Positions 1-8,076 of a stretch of DNA of 64,000 nt are shown piece by piece; position 1 is the first letter of the stretch, and the number at the start of each line of letters is the position of its first letter. Below the pieces are notes generated by a model. That model saw only the letters and a program-made list of their open reading frames with translations. It searched no databases and was not told the origin of the DNA. This DNA comes from Roseovarius sp. (lineage in GTDB: Bacteria > Pseudomonadota > Alphaproteobacteria > Rhodobacterales > Rhodobacteraceae), in contig NZ_JAUCYU010000011.1 of NCBI RefSeq assembly GCF_030373445.1, forward strand, positions 62,001 through 126,000, given 5' to 3'. The translations under genes and the position numbers were made by a program.

Positions 1-582
1 CAACAGCCGCGCCCCCTGCAGGTGGCAGGTCACCGGAAGCTGCCCCTTGCCGGGAAAGCTCAGCGTCACGCCGGTCTCGTCGAACCGCACGTGGCGGTTC
101 TGCAGCGTCGTCGCGCCGAAACTCTCGTTCTCCTTGGCATACCCGGCCGAGCCCACCCGGATCGACGCGCGGTCCAGCAGCGCCAGCACCGACGCCAGCG
201 CCAGCTCGCGCGACCCGGCAGGCGTGCGCAGCCCGGCGGCGATCCGGGCGCGCAGGGCGGGCAGGGTGCGCCCGAAACCCGCCAGCCCGTCATACTTGCG
301 CCGCGCCCGCATCGCCTGCCAGTCGGCATGATACCGGTACTGCTTGCGCCCCTTGGCATCGCGCCCGGTGGCCTGAAGGTGGCCCAGCGGCTCGGGGGTG
401 ATCCAAACCGCGCTATAGGCGGGCGGCACGGCAATCGCCGCGATGCGGTCACGTTCGACCGCATCGCGGATCAGGCTGCCGTCGGGGGCGTGGTAGCTGA
501 ACCCGCGCCCCCGGCGCCGGCGGGTGATGCCCGGCCGGTCATCGGGGTAATAGAGCAGCCCGTTGAGACGTCTCGCTGTCAT
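1..582 (-). CDS. DNA topoisomerase IB, N-terminal part (runs off window)
   Basis: Type IB topoisomerases relax supercoils by nicking one strand through a tyrosine intermediate. Translation from the ATG at 582 gives 194 residues that continue past base 1. Family signatures are clear: a YYPDD segment near residues 11-15, GRGFSYHAPDG at about 25-35, HLQATGRDAKGRKQYRYH at about 68-85, and the segment IRVGSAGYAKENESFGATTL near 141-160, which carries the first catalytic Arg. The catalytic Tyr would lie beyond the window. The start sits 10 bases after the stop of the small upstream gene, so the two are probably cotranscribed. I am sure of the family; length and completeness cannot be judged. Confidence 0.93.
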   Translation of the reverse strand, partial: MTARRLNGLLYYPDDRPGITRRRRGRGFSYHAPDGSLIRDAVERDRIAAIAVPPAYSAVWITPEPLGHLQATGRDAKGRKQYRYHADWQAMRARRKYDGLAGFGRTLPALRARIAAGLRTPAGSRELALASVLALLDRASIRVGSAGYAKENESFGATTLQNRHVRFDETGVTLSFPGKGQLPVTCHLQGARLL

Positions 583-592
583 CGCGGCCGGA

Positions 593-778
593 TCACTCGC
601 TGTCGATCTCGACCCCGGCCGGGTAATGCCGGCCGCTCATCTTCTCAAGCTCCTGCGCGGTCATCGACACGTAAAGCCGCCGCGCCGCGTCCTCCAGCTC
701 GTTCACCTTCGTATAGCCGCGCTTGGCCAGCAATGCCGCGTCCGCGGCTTTCTGCTCGTCGGGCGTTATGAGTGACAT
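593..778 (-). CDS. small conserved-looking hypothetical protein, 61 aa
   Basis: A 61-residue acidic and basic, soluble-looking protein beginning MSLITPDEQK and ending HYPAGVEIDSE, with no signal peptide or membrane segment. A near-perfect ribosome binding site (AGGAGG, minus strand, about 783-788) precedes the ATG at 778 and decides this start. A CCCGGC/GCCGGG hairpin at 797-813 lies just 5' of the binding site in the leader. The gene ends 10 bases before the topoisomerase IB start. I do not recognise the family. Residues 14-45 look helical, with a repeated LED/LEK pattern, and could be a small accessory or DNA-associated protein; that is only a guess from context. Confidence 0.72.
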   Translation of the reverse strand: MSLITPDEQKAADAALLAKRGYTKVNELEDAARRLYVSMTAQELEKMSGRHYPAGVEIDSE

Positions 779-960
779 GGCCTTTCCTCCTGAAACCCCG
801 GCCTCACGCCGGGCCGGGCAATTCCGGAAACCCCCCAAACGCCCCTGCGGTTCCCGCCGCATGGCCCGCCTGCGCGCTATCGTACGGCGCCCTTCCGCCA
901 CTCCTCTCCGCGGCCGTTGCGCGGCCCCCCACATCTCGCGGCCCCCGCCACCGCGCGCCA

Positions 961-1053
961 CATTAACCATTGGCGGTGCCGACGCCCGCACCGACGCGAT
1001 ACCGACGTGATACCGACGTTGAAACCCCTGCAAAATATGGCCATTAACCATTG
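961..1053. promoter_or_regulatory. paired TTAACCAT motifs (CtrA-type half-sites)
   Basis: The octamer TTAACCAT occurs at 963-970 and 1044-1051 inside the longer identical 12-mer CATTAACCATTG, 81 bases apart and in the same orientation. TTAACCAT is the known CtrA half-site in alphaproteobacteria. The pair lies 185-275 bases upstream of the 61-aa gene and topoisomerase IB. The repeat is seen directly; control by CtrA is inference. Confidence 0.45.
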
Positions 1054-1123
1054 AAGCGCTCCAGTCGACCGGCGCGGCCGCATCCCGAAGCGCTGCAACC
1101 ATGGGCTCCCAGGGGTGTCGAAA

Positions 1124-1170
1124 TCAACATTTTGCAACATTCATGCACTTTATCTGTTGAGTTCTGTTGC
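1124..1170. promoter_or_regulatory. candidate DeoR-family operator, four half-sites in helical phase
   Basis: TCAACA (1124-1129) and GCAACA (1134-1139) lie exactly 10 bp apart. Their inverted counterparts TGTTGA (1155-1160) and TGTTGC (1165-1170) are also exactly 10 bp apart. The two pairs face each other about a centre near 1147. The left pair with its flanks (AAATCAACATTTTGCAACA, 1121-1139) recurs with one mismatch upstream of the DeoR gene at 8077-8095. One-turn direct repeats in inverted pairs are typical of tetrameric DeoR/GlpR-type repressors. The kinase start is about 260 bases downstream. Confidence 0.6.
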
Positions 1171-1429
1171 GATTGATGTGTGAATACTTCCCAGCGACCC
1201 AAGGAAGGAATCTGCCGTGACCCCTGCCACACCCGTCCCGCCCGACCGGCCAGTCTCCCCCGGGCAATGCGTGTGGCAAGGCCCTGTTCTGGAAGGGGAA
1301 AACCGCCATTCCGCCCTGTCTTGCCGACACCCCGCGCCGCCACTCCGATCAGGGCCGCCGCGCTCTCCCCGGCGGGGCGCTGCCCCGGGCCTGTCGCTTG
1401 CAGCCAGAATTGTCTAGAAAGTTGATATC

Positions 1430-2311
1430 ATGAGCGAAAATGACCTGATCGCCCGCATCCAGGCCTTGCCGATCTGGAAAGGCAGGATCACGGCCACCCC
1501 CCTCACGGGCGGTATCACCAACGTCAACTACCGCGTCACCGACGACCAGGCCACCTACGTCGTCCGCGTCGGCGACGACATCCCCCTCCATCAGGTCCTG
1601 CGCTTCAACGAACTCTCCGCCGCCCGCGCCGCCCACGCCGCCGGTCTCTCCCCGGCGGTCGTCCATGCCGAGAACGGCCTGACCGTGCTCGACTACATCG
1701 AAAGCCGGACCCTGACCGAGGAAGACGTGCGCCGCCCCGACATGCTGCCCCGCATCCTCGATCTGGTGACCCGCTGCCACCGCGAGGTGCCCGCCCACCT
1801 GCGCGGCCCGGCCCTTGTTTTCTGGGTGTTTCACGTCATCCGCGACTATGCCGCCACGCTCACCGAAGGCCAGAGCGACCACAAGGCGATGCTGCCCGAG
1901 CTGGTCGAAACCGGCAACGAGCTGGAACGCGCCGCGGGCCCGTTCGAGATCGTCTTCGGCCATAACGACCTGCTCTGCGGCAACCTGCTCGACGATGGCA
2001 CCCGGCTCTGGCTGATCGATTTCGACTATGCCGGTTTCAACACGCCCCTCTTCGACCTCGGCGGGCTGGCCTCTAACAACGGGCTGAGCCCCGAACAGGA
2101 AGACTGGATGCTCGAGACCTATTTCGAGACCCCGGTCACCGACGACCTGCGCCACCGCTATGCCGCCATGAAATGCGCCTCGCTCCTGCGCGAAACGATG
2201 TGGAGCATGGTCTCGGAACTGACCTCCGACATCGACTTCGACTACCGGGCCTACACGGCCGAGAACCTCGCGCGCTTCCACGCCGCACTGGAAAATTTCA
2301 AGCAAGGCTGA
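1430..2311 (+). CDS. aminoglycoside/choline-kinase-fold phosphotransferase
   Basis: A 293-aa soluble protein of the APH/choline kinase family, which moves the gamma phosphate of ATP to a hydroxyl group. The N-lobe opens with LTGGITNVNY (about 25-34), matching the nucleotide-binding loop of choline-kinase-like proteins. The catalytic loop reads HNDLLCGNLL, with H178, D180 and N185, and the metal-binding motif is IDFDYAG with D197. Length is normal for the family. It leads a plus-strand unit: only 8 bases separate it from the DMGDH-like gene. Its neighbours metabolise amines, so a small amino-alcohol such as choline, an ethanolamine derivative or a related compound is a plausible substrate; the exact one cannot be read from sequence. 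The ribosome binding site (AGAAAG) is weak. Confidence 0.88.
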   Translation: MSENDLIARIQALPIWKGRITATPLTGGITNVNYRVTDDQATYVVRVGDDIPLHQVLRFNELSAARAAHAAGLSPAVVHAENGLTVLDYIESRTLTEEDVRRPDMLPRILDLVTRCHREVPAHLRGPALVFWVFHVIRDYAATLTEGQSDHKAMLPELVETGNELERAAGPFEIVFGHNDLLCGNLLDDGTRLWLIDFDYAGFNTPLFDLGGLASNNGLSPEQEDWMLETYFETPVTDDLRHRYAAMKCASLLRETMWSMVSELTSDIDFDYRAYTAENLARFHAALENFKQG

Positions 2312-2319
2312 ATACGGAC

Positions 2320-4767
2320 ATGAGCGAACTACCCTCAACCGCAAAGGCGGTCATCATCGGCGGCGGGATCATCGGCTGTTCCACCGCCTACCACCTGGCA
2401 AGGCTCGGCTGGACCGATACGATCCTGCTGGAACGCAACAAGCTCACCAGCGGCACGACCTTCCACGCCGCGGGCCTCGTCGGTCAGCTGCGCTCGAACG
2501 CCAACATCACGCAATTGCTGGGTTATTCCGTCGATCTCTATAACAGGATCGAGCAGGAAACCGGGCTGGGCACCGGCTGGAAAATGAATGGCGGGCTGCG
2601 TCTCGCCTGCACCGAGGAACGCTGGACCGAGGTGAAGCGCCAGGCGACGACTGCCCATTCCTTCGGCCTGGAAATGAACCTCCTCACCCCGAAGGAGGCC
2701 CAGGAGCTCTGGCCGCTCATGGACGTCTCCGACGTCATCGGCGCCGCCTTCCTGCCCACCGACGGGCAGGCCAACCCCTCGGACATCACCCAGGCGCTGG
2801 CCAAGGGCGCCCGCATGGCCGGCGCGAAGCTGTTCGAGGACACGGCCGTCACCGATATCGAGATCGAGGATGGCGTCATCCGCGCGGTGATCACCGATGC
2901 CGGGCGGATCGAATGCGAGAAGGTGATCTGCTGCGCCGGACAGTGGACACGCGCCTTCGCCCGCCGGTTCGGCGTGAACGTGCCCCTGGTCTCGATGGAG
3001 CACCAGTACATGGTCACCGAGCCGTTCGACGGCGTGCCCGCCAACCTGCCCACGCTGCGCGACCCCGACCGCCTGACCTACTACAAGGAAGAGGTCGGCG
3101 GGCTGGTCATGGGCGGCTACGAGCCGAACCCCATTCCCTGGGCGGTGGACGGCATTCCCGAGGGGTTCCATTACAGCCTGCTCGACAGCAATTACGAGCA
3201 TTTCGAACAGCTTATGGAACTCTCGCTCGGCCGCGTGCCGGCGCTGGAAAGCGCGGGCATCAAGACCCTGACGAACGGTCCGGAAAGCTTCACCCCCGAC
3301 GGCAACTTCATCATCGGCGAGGCGCCGGAACAGCGCAATTTCTTCGTCGGCGCGGGGTTCAACGCCTTCGGTATCGCCGCCGGCGGCGGCGCCGGCATGG
3401 CGCTCGCCGAATGGGTCCACAAGGGAGAGCCGCCCTTCGATCTCTGGTCTGCCGACATCCGCCGCTTCGGCCGCCCGCATTTCGACACCGACTGGGTCCG
3501 CACCCGCACGGTCGAGGCCTACGGCAAGCACTACACCATGTCCTGGCCCCACGAAGAGCACGACAGCGGCCGCCCCTGCCGCAAGTCCCCGCTCTACGAC
3601 ATCCTCAAGGCCCACGGCGCCTGCTTCGGCGAAAAGCTGGGCTGGGAACGCCCCAACTGGTTCGCCGACACGGCCCGGGGCGAAACCCCGGAGGACATCT
3701 ACAGTTTCGGCCGCCAGAACTGGTTCGACGCGGTCGGCCGCGAGCACGCCGCCGCGCGCAACGCCGCCGTCCTGATCGACCAGACCTCCTTCGCCAAGTT
3801 CCTGCTGAAAGGCCCCGACGCCCTCGACGCGCTCACGTGGATCTGCGCCAACGATATCGACAAACCGGTCGGCGCCCTGACCTACACCCAGATGCTCAAC
3901 GACCACGGCGGCATCGAGTGCGACCTCACCGTCGGCCGCATCGCCCATGACGAGTTCTACATCGTCACCGGCACCGGCTACGCCACCCACGATTTCGACT
4001 GGATCAGCCGCAACATCCCCGCCGGCATGAACTGCCAGCTCGTCGACATCACCTCCGCCAACGCGGTGCTGTCCCTCATGGGCCCCAACGCCCGCAAGAT
4101 ACTCGGGACCGTCACCCGCGACGACGTCTCCAACGCCGCCTTCCCCTTCGGCACCCTGCGCACCATCGGCATCGCCGGCTGCCCGGTGCGCGCCCTGCGC
4201 GTCACCTACGTGGGCGAGCTCGGCTGGGAGTTGCACCTGCCCGTCGAGTACGCCCAGACGGTCTACCAGGCGATCATGCAGGCGGGCGAACCCCTGGGCC
4301 TCGTCAATGCCGGCTACCGCGCCATCGAGTCCCTGCGGCTGGAAAAGGGTTACCGCGCCTGGGGCGCCGATATCGGCCCCGATCACACCCCGGTCGAAAG
4401 CGGCCTCGGCTGGGCCGTCAAGCTGCGCAAGAACGTCGACTTCAAGGGCCGCGACGCCGTGAAGGCGCAAAAGGAGGCAGGCGTGAAGAAGAGGCTCGTC
4501 TGCTTCACCACCGACCCCGATGTCGTGCTCCTGGGCCGCGAGACGATCTATCGCAACGGCGAACGCGTCGGCTGGCTCAGCTCGGGCGGCTTCGGCTACA
4601 CGGTCGGAAAATCCATCGGCTTCGGATACGTGCGCTGCGCCGATGGTGTCGATGCCGATTATGTCACCGCTGGCACCTACGAGCTGGAAGTGGCCACCGA
4701 ACGGGTCGCGGCGCAGGCGACCCTTGCCCCGCTCTACGATCCGAAGATGGACCGCGTCAAAGCCTGA
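2320..4767 (+). CDS. dimethylglycine/sarcosine-dehydrogenase-like FAD and folate enzyme
   Basis: An 815-aa flavoprotein with the full DMGDH architecture: a DAO-type FAD domain (about 9-390, GGGIIG at 14-19), the FAO middle region, and GcvT plus GcvT-C folate-binding domains (about 430-810). His49, in SGTTFHAAG, matches the histidine that binds FAD covalently in dimethylglycine and sarcosine dehydrogenases. Family members remove N-methyl groups oxidatively and pass the one-carbon unit to tetrahydrofolate. The ATG at 2320 is chosen because it begins the FAD domain directly and follows the kinase stop by 8 bases; an in-frame ATG at 2173 would overlap the kinase. Substrate specificity within the N-methyl amine family is not determined. 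Confidence 0.92.
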   Translation: MSELPSTAKAVIIGGGIIGCSTAYHLARLGWTDTILLERNKLTSGTTFHAAGLVGQLRSNANITQLLGYSVDLYNRIEQETGLGTGWKMNGGLRLACTEERWTEVKRQATTAHSFGLEMNLLTPKEAQELWPLMDVSDVIGAAFLPTDGQANPSDITQALAKGARMAGAKLFEDTAVTDIEIEDGVIRAVITDAGRIECEKVICCAGQWTRAFARRFGVNVPLVSMEHQYMVTEPFDGVPANLPTLRDPDRLTYYKEEVGGLVMGGYEPNPIPWAVDGIPEGFHYSLLDSNYEHFEQLMELSLGRVPALESAGIKTLTNGPESFTPDGNFIIGEAPEQRNFFVGAGFNAFGIAAGGGAGMALAEWVHKGEPPFDLWSADIRRFGRPHFDTDWVRTRTVEAYGKHYTMSWPHEEHDSGRPCRKSPLYDILKAHGACFGEKLGWERPNWFADTARGETPEDIYSFGRQNWFDAVGREHAAARNAAVLIDQTSFAKFLLKGPDALDALTWICANDIDKPVGALTYTQMLNDHGGIECDLTVGRIAHDEFYIVTGTGYATHDFDWISRNIPAGMNCQLVDITSANAVLSLMGPNARKILGTVTRDDVSNAAFPFGTLRTIGIAGCPVRALRVTYVGELGWELHLPVEYAQTVYQAIMQAGEPLGLVNAGYRAIESLRLEKGYRAWGADIGPDHTPVESGLGWAVKLRKNVDFKGRDAVKAQKEAGVKKRLVCFTTDPDVVLLGRETIYRNGERVGWLSSGGFGYTVGKSIGFGYVRCADGVDADYVTAGTYELEVATERVAAQATLAPLYDPKMDRVKA

Positions 4768-4797
4768 GCCGTGATGCCCGCCAAAGGAGACCCCACC

Positions 4798-5571
4798 GTG
4801 ACGGAGATCGACCAGCTGGAGCATCACGCCCTCGGTGCCGCCCGGCTCGCCGCCGACACCGCGATGCGGTATTTCCGCAACCCCCTCGATATCGAGATCA
4901 AGCCCGACGAAAGCCCCGTCACCCAGGCTGACAAGGCGGTCGAAGCCGCCGTTCGCGCCCATCTCCGGCAGGCCTTCCCCGATCACGGCATCTTCGGCGA
5001 AGAGCACGGAACGGAAGGCGGCACCGCCCGCGACCTCTGGGTCGTGGACCCGATCGACGGCACGCGGTCCTTCCTGTCGGGGAATCCGCTCTTCGGCTTC
5101 CTGCTGGCCCACCTGGCGGACGATACGGTCGACCTCGGCGTGATCGGCATGCCCGCGCTGGGCGAAACCTATCTCGGTGTGCCCGGCCGCGGCGCCTCCC
5201 GCAACGGCGCGCCGATCCGGGTGTCCGGGCAGACCGACCTGGCCAGCGCCGTCTTCTACCTGAACGAGGCCGAGAAGATCTACCGCGACCGCCCCGAGCT
5301 TTTCGAGACGCTGGCGCGATGCGGCCAGACGCGCCGCTTCGGGTATGATTGCTACCCCCATGCGCTGCTGGCCTCGGGCCTTGTCGACGCGGTCGTCGAT
5401 TACGACCTGCAACCCTATGATTTCCTCGCCGTCTCCGCGGTGGTCGAGGCCGCCGGCGGGGTCATGACCGACTGGCAGGGCAACCGCCTCACCCGCCAGT
5501 CCGACGGCGCGGTCCTCGCCGCCGCAACGCCGGGGCTGCACGCAAGCCTCCTGGCGCTGCTGAATGGCTGA
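4798..5571 (+). CDS. inositol-monophosphatase-family phosphatase, HisN-like
   Basis: A 257-aa Mg-dependent phosphatase. The metal site is intact: GEEHG (E68, E69), DPIDGTRSF (84-92) and a late Asp within the segment VVDYDLQPYDFLA. The DGTRSFLSGNPLFG wording and the QPYDFLA segment are closer to HisN-type histidinol-phosphate phosphatases than to classical inositol monophosphatases. Start is GTG 4798, preceded by GGAG at a good distance; an ATG at 4774 lacks this. It lies 30 bases after the DMGDH-like gene. Pairing a kinase and a phosphatase in one operon suggests a phosphorylated intermediate is made and later released, or that the annotation-level family hides a different phosphomonoester. 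That role is inference. Confidence 0.88.
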   Translation: MTEIDQLEHHALGAARLAADTAMRYFRNPLDIEIKPDESPVTQADKAVEAAVRAHLRQAFPDHGIFGEEHGTEGGTARDLWVVDPIDGTRSFLSGNPLFGFLLAHLADDTVDLGVIGMPALGETYLGVPGRGASRNGAPIRVSGQTDLASAVFYLNEAEKIYRDRPELFETLARCGQTRRFGYDCYPHALLASGLVDAVVDYDLQPYDFLAVSAVVEAAGGVMTDWQGNRLTRQSDGAVLAAATPGLHASLLALLNG

Positions 5572-5792
5572 GGGCGCGCCCGCGCGGGCCGGGCAGGGCA
5601 CAGCGCCTGACGCGGCCGCGCCCGGCAGGACCGCCTTCAAAGCCCAATTCTTCACCCTGTCAGCCCACCGACCGCCCCGCGCGGCCGGGATCGGCTTGCT
5701 GAATGTCCCTTGCCCCCGCATGGTGAACGCAAGACCGCGCCGGGCCCGGCCCCGCATTACAACACGCCCCCGACTGCACTGGAGACACCGAC

Positions 5793-7148
5793 ATGACCAT
5801 CAGCCTTGAAACCCTGCAGGAAAAAACCGCCAGCGGAGAGATCGATACCGTTCTGGTCTGCTTTCCCGACATGCAGGGCCGCCTGTTGGGCAAGCGGTTC
5901 CACGCGGGCCACTTCGTCGACGGCGGGTATGACGAAACCCATTGCTGCAACTACCTGCTGGCCACGGACATGAAGATGGCCACGCCCGACGGCTATGCCT
6001 CCACGAGCTGGGAAAAGGGCTATGGCGACTACGTGATGAAACCCGACCTCGGCACCCTGCGCCTGATGCCCTGGCTCGAGGGCACGGCGATGGTGCTCTG
6101 CGACATCCTCGATCATCACACGCACGAGGAAGTGCCGCACGCCCCCAGAACCATGCTCAAGCGCCAGCTTCGCCGGCTCGAGGCGATGGGCTTCGAGGCG
6201 ATGATGGCGACCGAGCTGGAATTCTTCCTCTTCGCCCGAAGCTACGACGAGATCCGCAGGTCCGGCTTCCGCGATCTCGAGCCGATCTCGGGCTACAACG
6301 AGGATTACCACATCACCCAGACCACCCGCGAAGAGCACGTGATGCGCCCGATCCGCAACCACCTGTGGAACGCGGGCATCCCGATCGAGAACTCCAAGGG
6401 CGAGGCCGAGACGGGCCAGGAAGAGCTGAACATCAAGTACGCCCCGGCGATGGACACCGGCGATTATCACACCATCGCCAAGCATGCGATCAAGGACATC
6501 GCCCATGCAAAGGGCCATGCCGCCAGCTTCCTGCCGAAATGGCACCAGGACAAGGTCGGAAGTTCCAGCCACGTGCACCAGTCGCTCTGGAAGGACGGCA
6601 CCCCGGCCTTCTATGCCGAGGACGACGAACTGGGCATGAGTGACCTGATGAAGAGCTACATGGCGGGGCTGCTGAAATACGCGCCCGATTTCACTTATTT
6701 CCTCGCGCCCTACGTCAACAGCTACAAGCGCTTCCAGGTCGGCACCTTCGCCCCCACCCGCATCATCTGGTCGGTCGACAACCGCACCGCGGGCTTCCGC
6801 CTGTGCGGGGCCGGCACGAGGGCGGTTCGCGTCGAATGCCGGGTCGGCGGCTCGGACATCAACCCCTACCTCGCGATGGCCGTTCAGATCGCCGCGGGGA
6901 TCGCCGGGATCGAGGAAGGTCTGACGCTTCAGCCCGCCTTCTCCGGCGATGCCTACCAGGGGCAGGATGGGATGATCCCCTCCGACCTGCGCGACGCGCG
7001 CGCCGCGCTCCTGGGCTCCGACATGCTGCGCAACGCGCTGGGCGACGACGTGGTGGATCACTACGCCCGCGCGGCCGAGGTCGAGCTCGAGGATTTCGCC
7101 CGCGTGGTCACCGACTACGAAATCGCCCGCGGCTTCGAGATGGCCTGA
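5793..7148 (+). CDS. glutamine-synthetase-family gamma-glutamyl-amine ligase
   Basis: A 451-aa protein of the glutamine synthetase fold. It has the N-terminal beta-grasp domain (FPDMQGRLLGKRF, about 24-36), a TELEFFLF metal-site strand, HVHQSLW of the ATP site, and the NRTAGFR and CRVGGSDINPYL segments of the catalytic domain. The size and motifs fit the GlnA-related group that glutamylates amines (PuuA, GmaS and ethanolamine-type ligases) rather than housekeeping GlnA, which is usually about 470 aa with an adenylylation loop that I do not see here. It follows the phosphatase after 221 bases and has its own binding site (GGAGA). In this operon it probably captures a primary or methylated amine from the demethylase step. 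Confidence 0.88.
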   Translation: MTISLETLQEKTASGEIDTVLVCFPDMQGRLLGKRFHAGHFVDGGYDETHCCNYLLATDMKMATPDGYASTSWEKGYGDYVMKPDLGTLRLMPWLEGTAMVLCDILDHHTHEEVPHAPRTMLKRQLRRLEAMGFEAMMATELEFFLFARSYDEIRRSGFRDLEPISGYNEDYHITQTTREEHVMRPIRNHLWNAGIPIENSKGEAETGQEELNIKYAPAMDTGDYHTIAKHAIKDIAHAKGHAASFLPKWHQDKVGSSSHVHQSLWKDGTPAFYAEDDELGMSDLMKSYMAGLLKYAPDFTYFLAPYVNSYKRFQVGTFAPTRIIWSVDNRTAGFRLCGAGTRAVRVECRVGGSDINPYLAMAVQIAAGIAGIEEGLTLQPAFSGDAYQGQDGMIPSDLRDARAALLGSDMLRNALGDDVVDHYARAAEVELEDFARVVTDYEIARGFEMA

Positions 7149-7180
7149 CGGGGGAAGTCGAAGGGACGGGCAGGGCGGGC

Positions 7181-7196
7181 GGTCCGCTAGCGGACC
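7181..7196. terminator. perfect 16-bp palindrome between convergent genes
   Basis: GGTCCGCTAGCGGACC is fully self-complementary and sits 33 bases after the ligase stop, covering the stop codon of the convergent DeoR gene (TAG at 7187-7189). It can fold as a 6-bp GC-rich stem with a CTAG loop. No T-run follows on either strand, so a bidirectional transcription stop is possible but not proven; a protein-binding site is the alternative. Confidence 0.4.
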
Positions 7197-7978
7197 AGCT
7201 TCGCCTTCTTGCCCGCGACGGCGCCGTCGGCCACCACCAGGTGCGGCCCGACCAGCGCGTCGAAATCCTCGTGCGGGCGGGCCTCGCTGACGACAATGTC
7301 GTTGGGACGCAGCTTCGGCAGGCGTATCGGCGGAAACTTGTCCGCGATTTGAAATTTCGAACTGTCGACCGCGAAGATCGACCTGTCGGATATGGCGATC
7401 ATCGACCTCGCCATGTCCACCTCGCATTGCTCGTACCCCAGGAACCCCATCTCCGGATGGACGCCCGAGGCCGACAGGATGGCGTATTCGACCGACAGGC
7501 TCGCTATCACGTCATAGGCCGCCCTGTCGAAGGCCGCGCCGTCATGGTTGCGCAGCTGCGTGCCGGCCATGAACACCCGGTTCCCCTCGATCAGCGACAG
7601 GGTGCTGGCGATGAAGGCCGAGTTGGTCACGACGCTCAGGTTGCGCTTCTGGCGCAGGATCTGCGCCACGAAGCCCGAGGTCGAGCCGGTGTCGATCGCC
7701 AGCGAACTGCCATCCTCGATGAGGTTGGCGACGCAATTGGCGATCGCCACCTTGGCCGAACGGTTGGTCTGCATGCGCGACAGGAAGGGCGGGTCCATCG
7801 TGTCCTGGTTGCTCACCAGCGCGCCGTGCACCTTCTTCAACTCGCCGCGCTTTTCCATCGGCTTGACGATGCGGCGGATGGTCTGGTCCGAGACATCGAG
7901 AAGCTGCGCGATCTCGGCAACCGTCACGGTGCCCCGTGTGTTGACCGTGTTCAGGATTTCCTGCTCGTATTTCGACAT
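7187..7978 (-). CDS. DeoR/GlpR-family transcriptional repressor
   Basis: A 263-aa regulator with an N-terminal winged helix-turn-helix (about 3-57, including TVAEIAQLLDVSDQTIRR) and a C-terminal DeoR sensor domain of the phosphosugar-isomerase fold (DGSSLAIDTGST at 89-100, and a late IVVSEARPHEDFD segment). Family members respond to phosphorylated intermediates, which fits the kinase and phosphatase genes next door. It is convergent with the ligase and lies downstream of the betaine-type transporter genes on the same strand. A direct repeat at 8077-8095, about 100 bases before its start, matches a site upstream of the kinase, which suggests autoregulation and a shared regulon. Confidence 0.92.
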   Translation of the reverse strand: MSKYEQEILNTVNTRGTVTVAEIAQLLDVSDQTIRRIVKPMEKRGELKKVHGALVSNQDTMDPPFLSRMQTNRSAKVAIANCVANLIEDGSSLAIDTGSTSGFVAQILRQKRNLSVVTNSAFIASTLSLIEGNRVFMAGTQLRNHDGAAFDRAAYDVIASLSVEYAILSASGVHPEMGFLGYEQCEVDMARSMIAISDRSIFAVDSSKFQIADKFPPIRLPKLRPNDIVVSEARPHEDFDALVGPHLVVADGAVAGKKAKLVR

Positions 7979-8076
7979 CTGCGCGCACTCTTCTCTCTCT
8001 GCCGGGGCCGGATCACGGCGAAATCGACCTCTGGATACTTCCTAACCGGCGGAAGACACCACCCCCCAAAGCCGGC

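Larger units (their letters stand above)
779..1429. other. intergenic region, divergent promoters
   Basis: This 651-base gap separates the minus-strand topoisomerase unit from the plus-strand kinase unit and has no convincing gene. It holds a tandem 11-bp repeat GATACCGACGT (998-1008 and 1009-1019), a 12-bp direct repeat CATTAACCATTG (961-972 and 1042-1053) and a four-half-site operator candidate at 1124-1170. Several short open frames occur on both strands, but none has a ribosome binding site with coherent codon use. The stretch 1120-1200 is clearly more AT-rich than its surroundings, as expected for a regulated promoter. Confidence 0.7.

Noticed and set aside
2335..5757. Very long minus-strand open frame (over 1100 codons) opposite the DMGDH and phosphatase genes
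   Set aside because: It is the high-GC antisense shadow of two genes with clear family motifs, has no ribosome binding site and gives low-complexity Gly/Ala/Val/Arg sequence.
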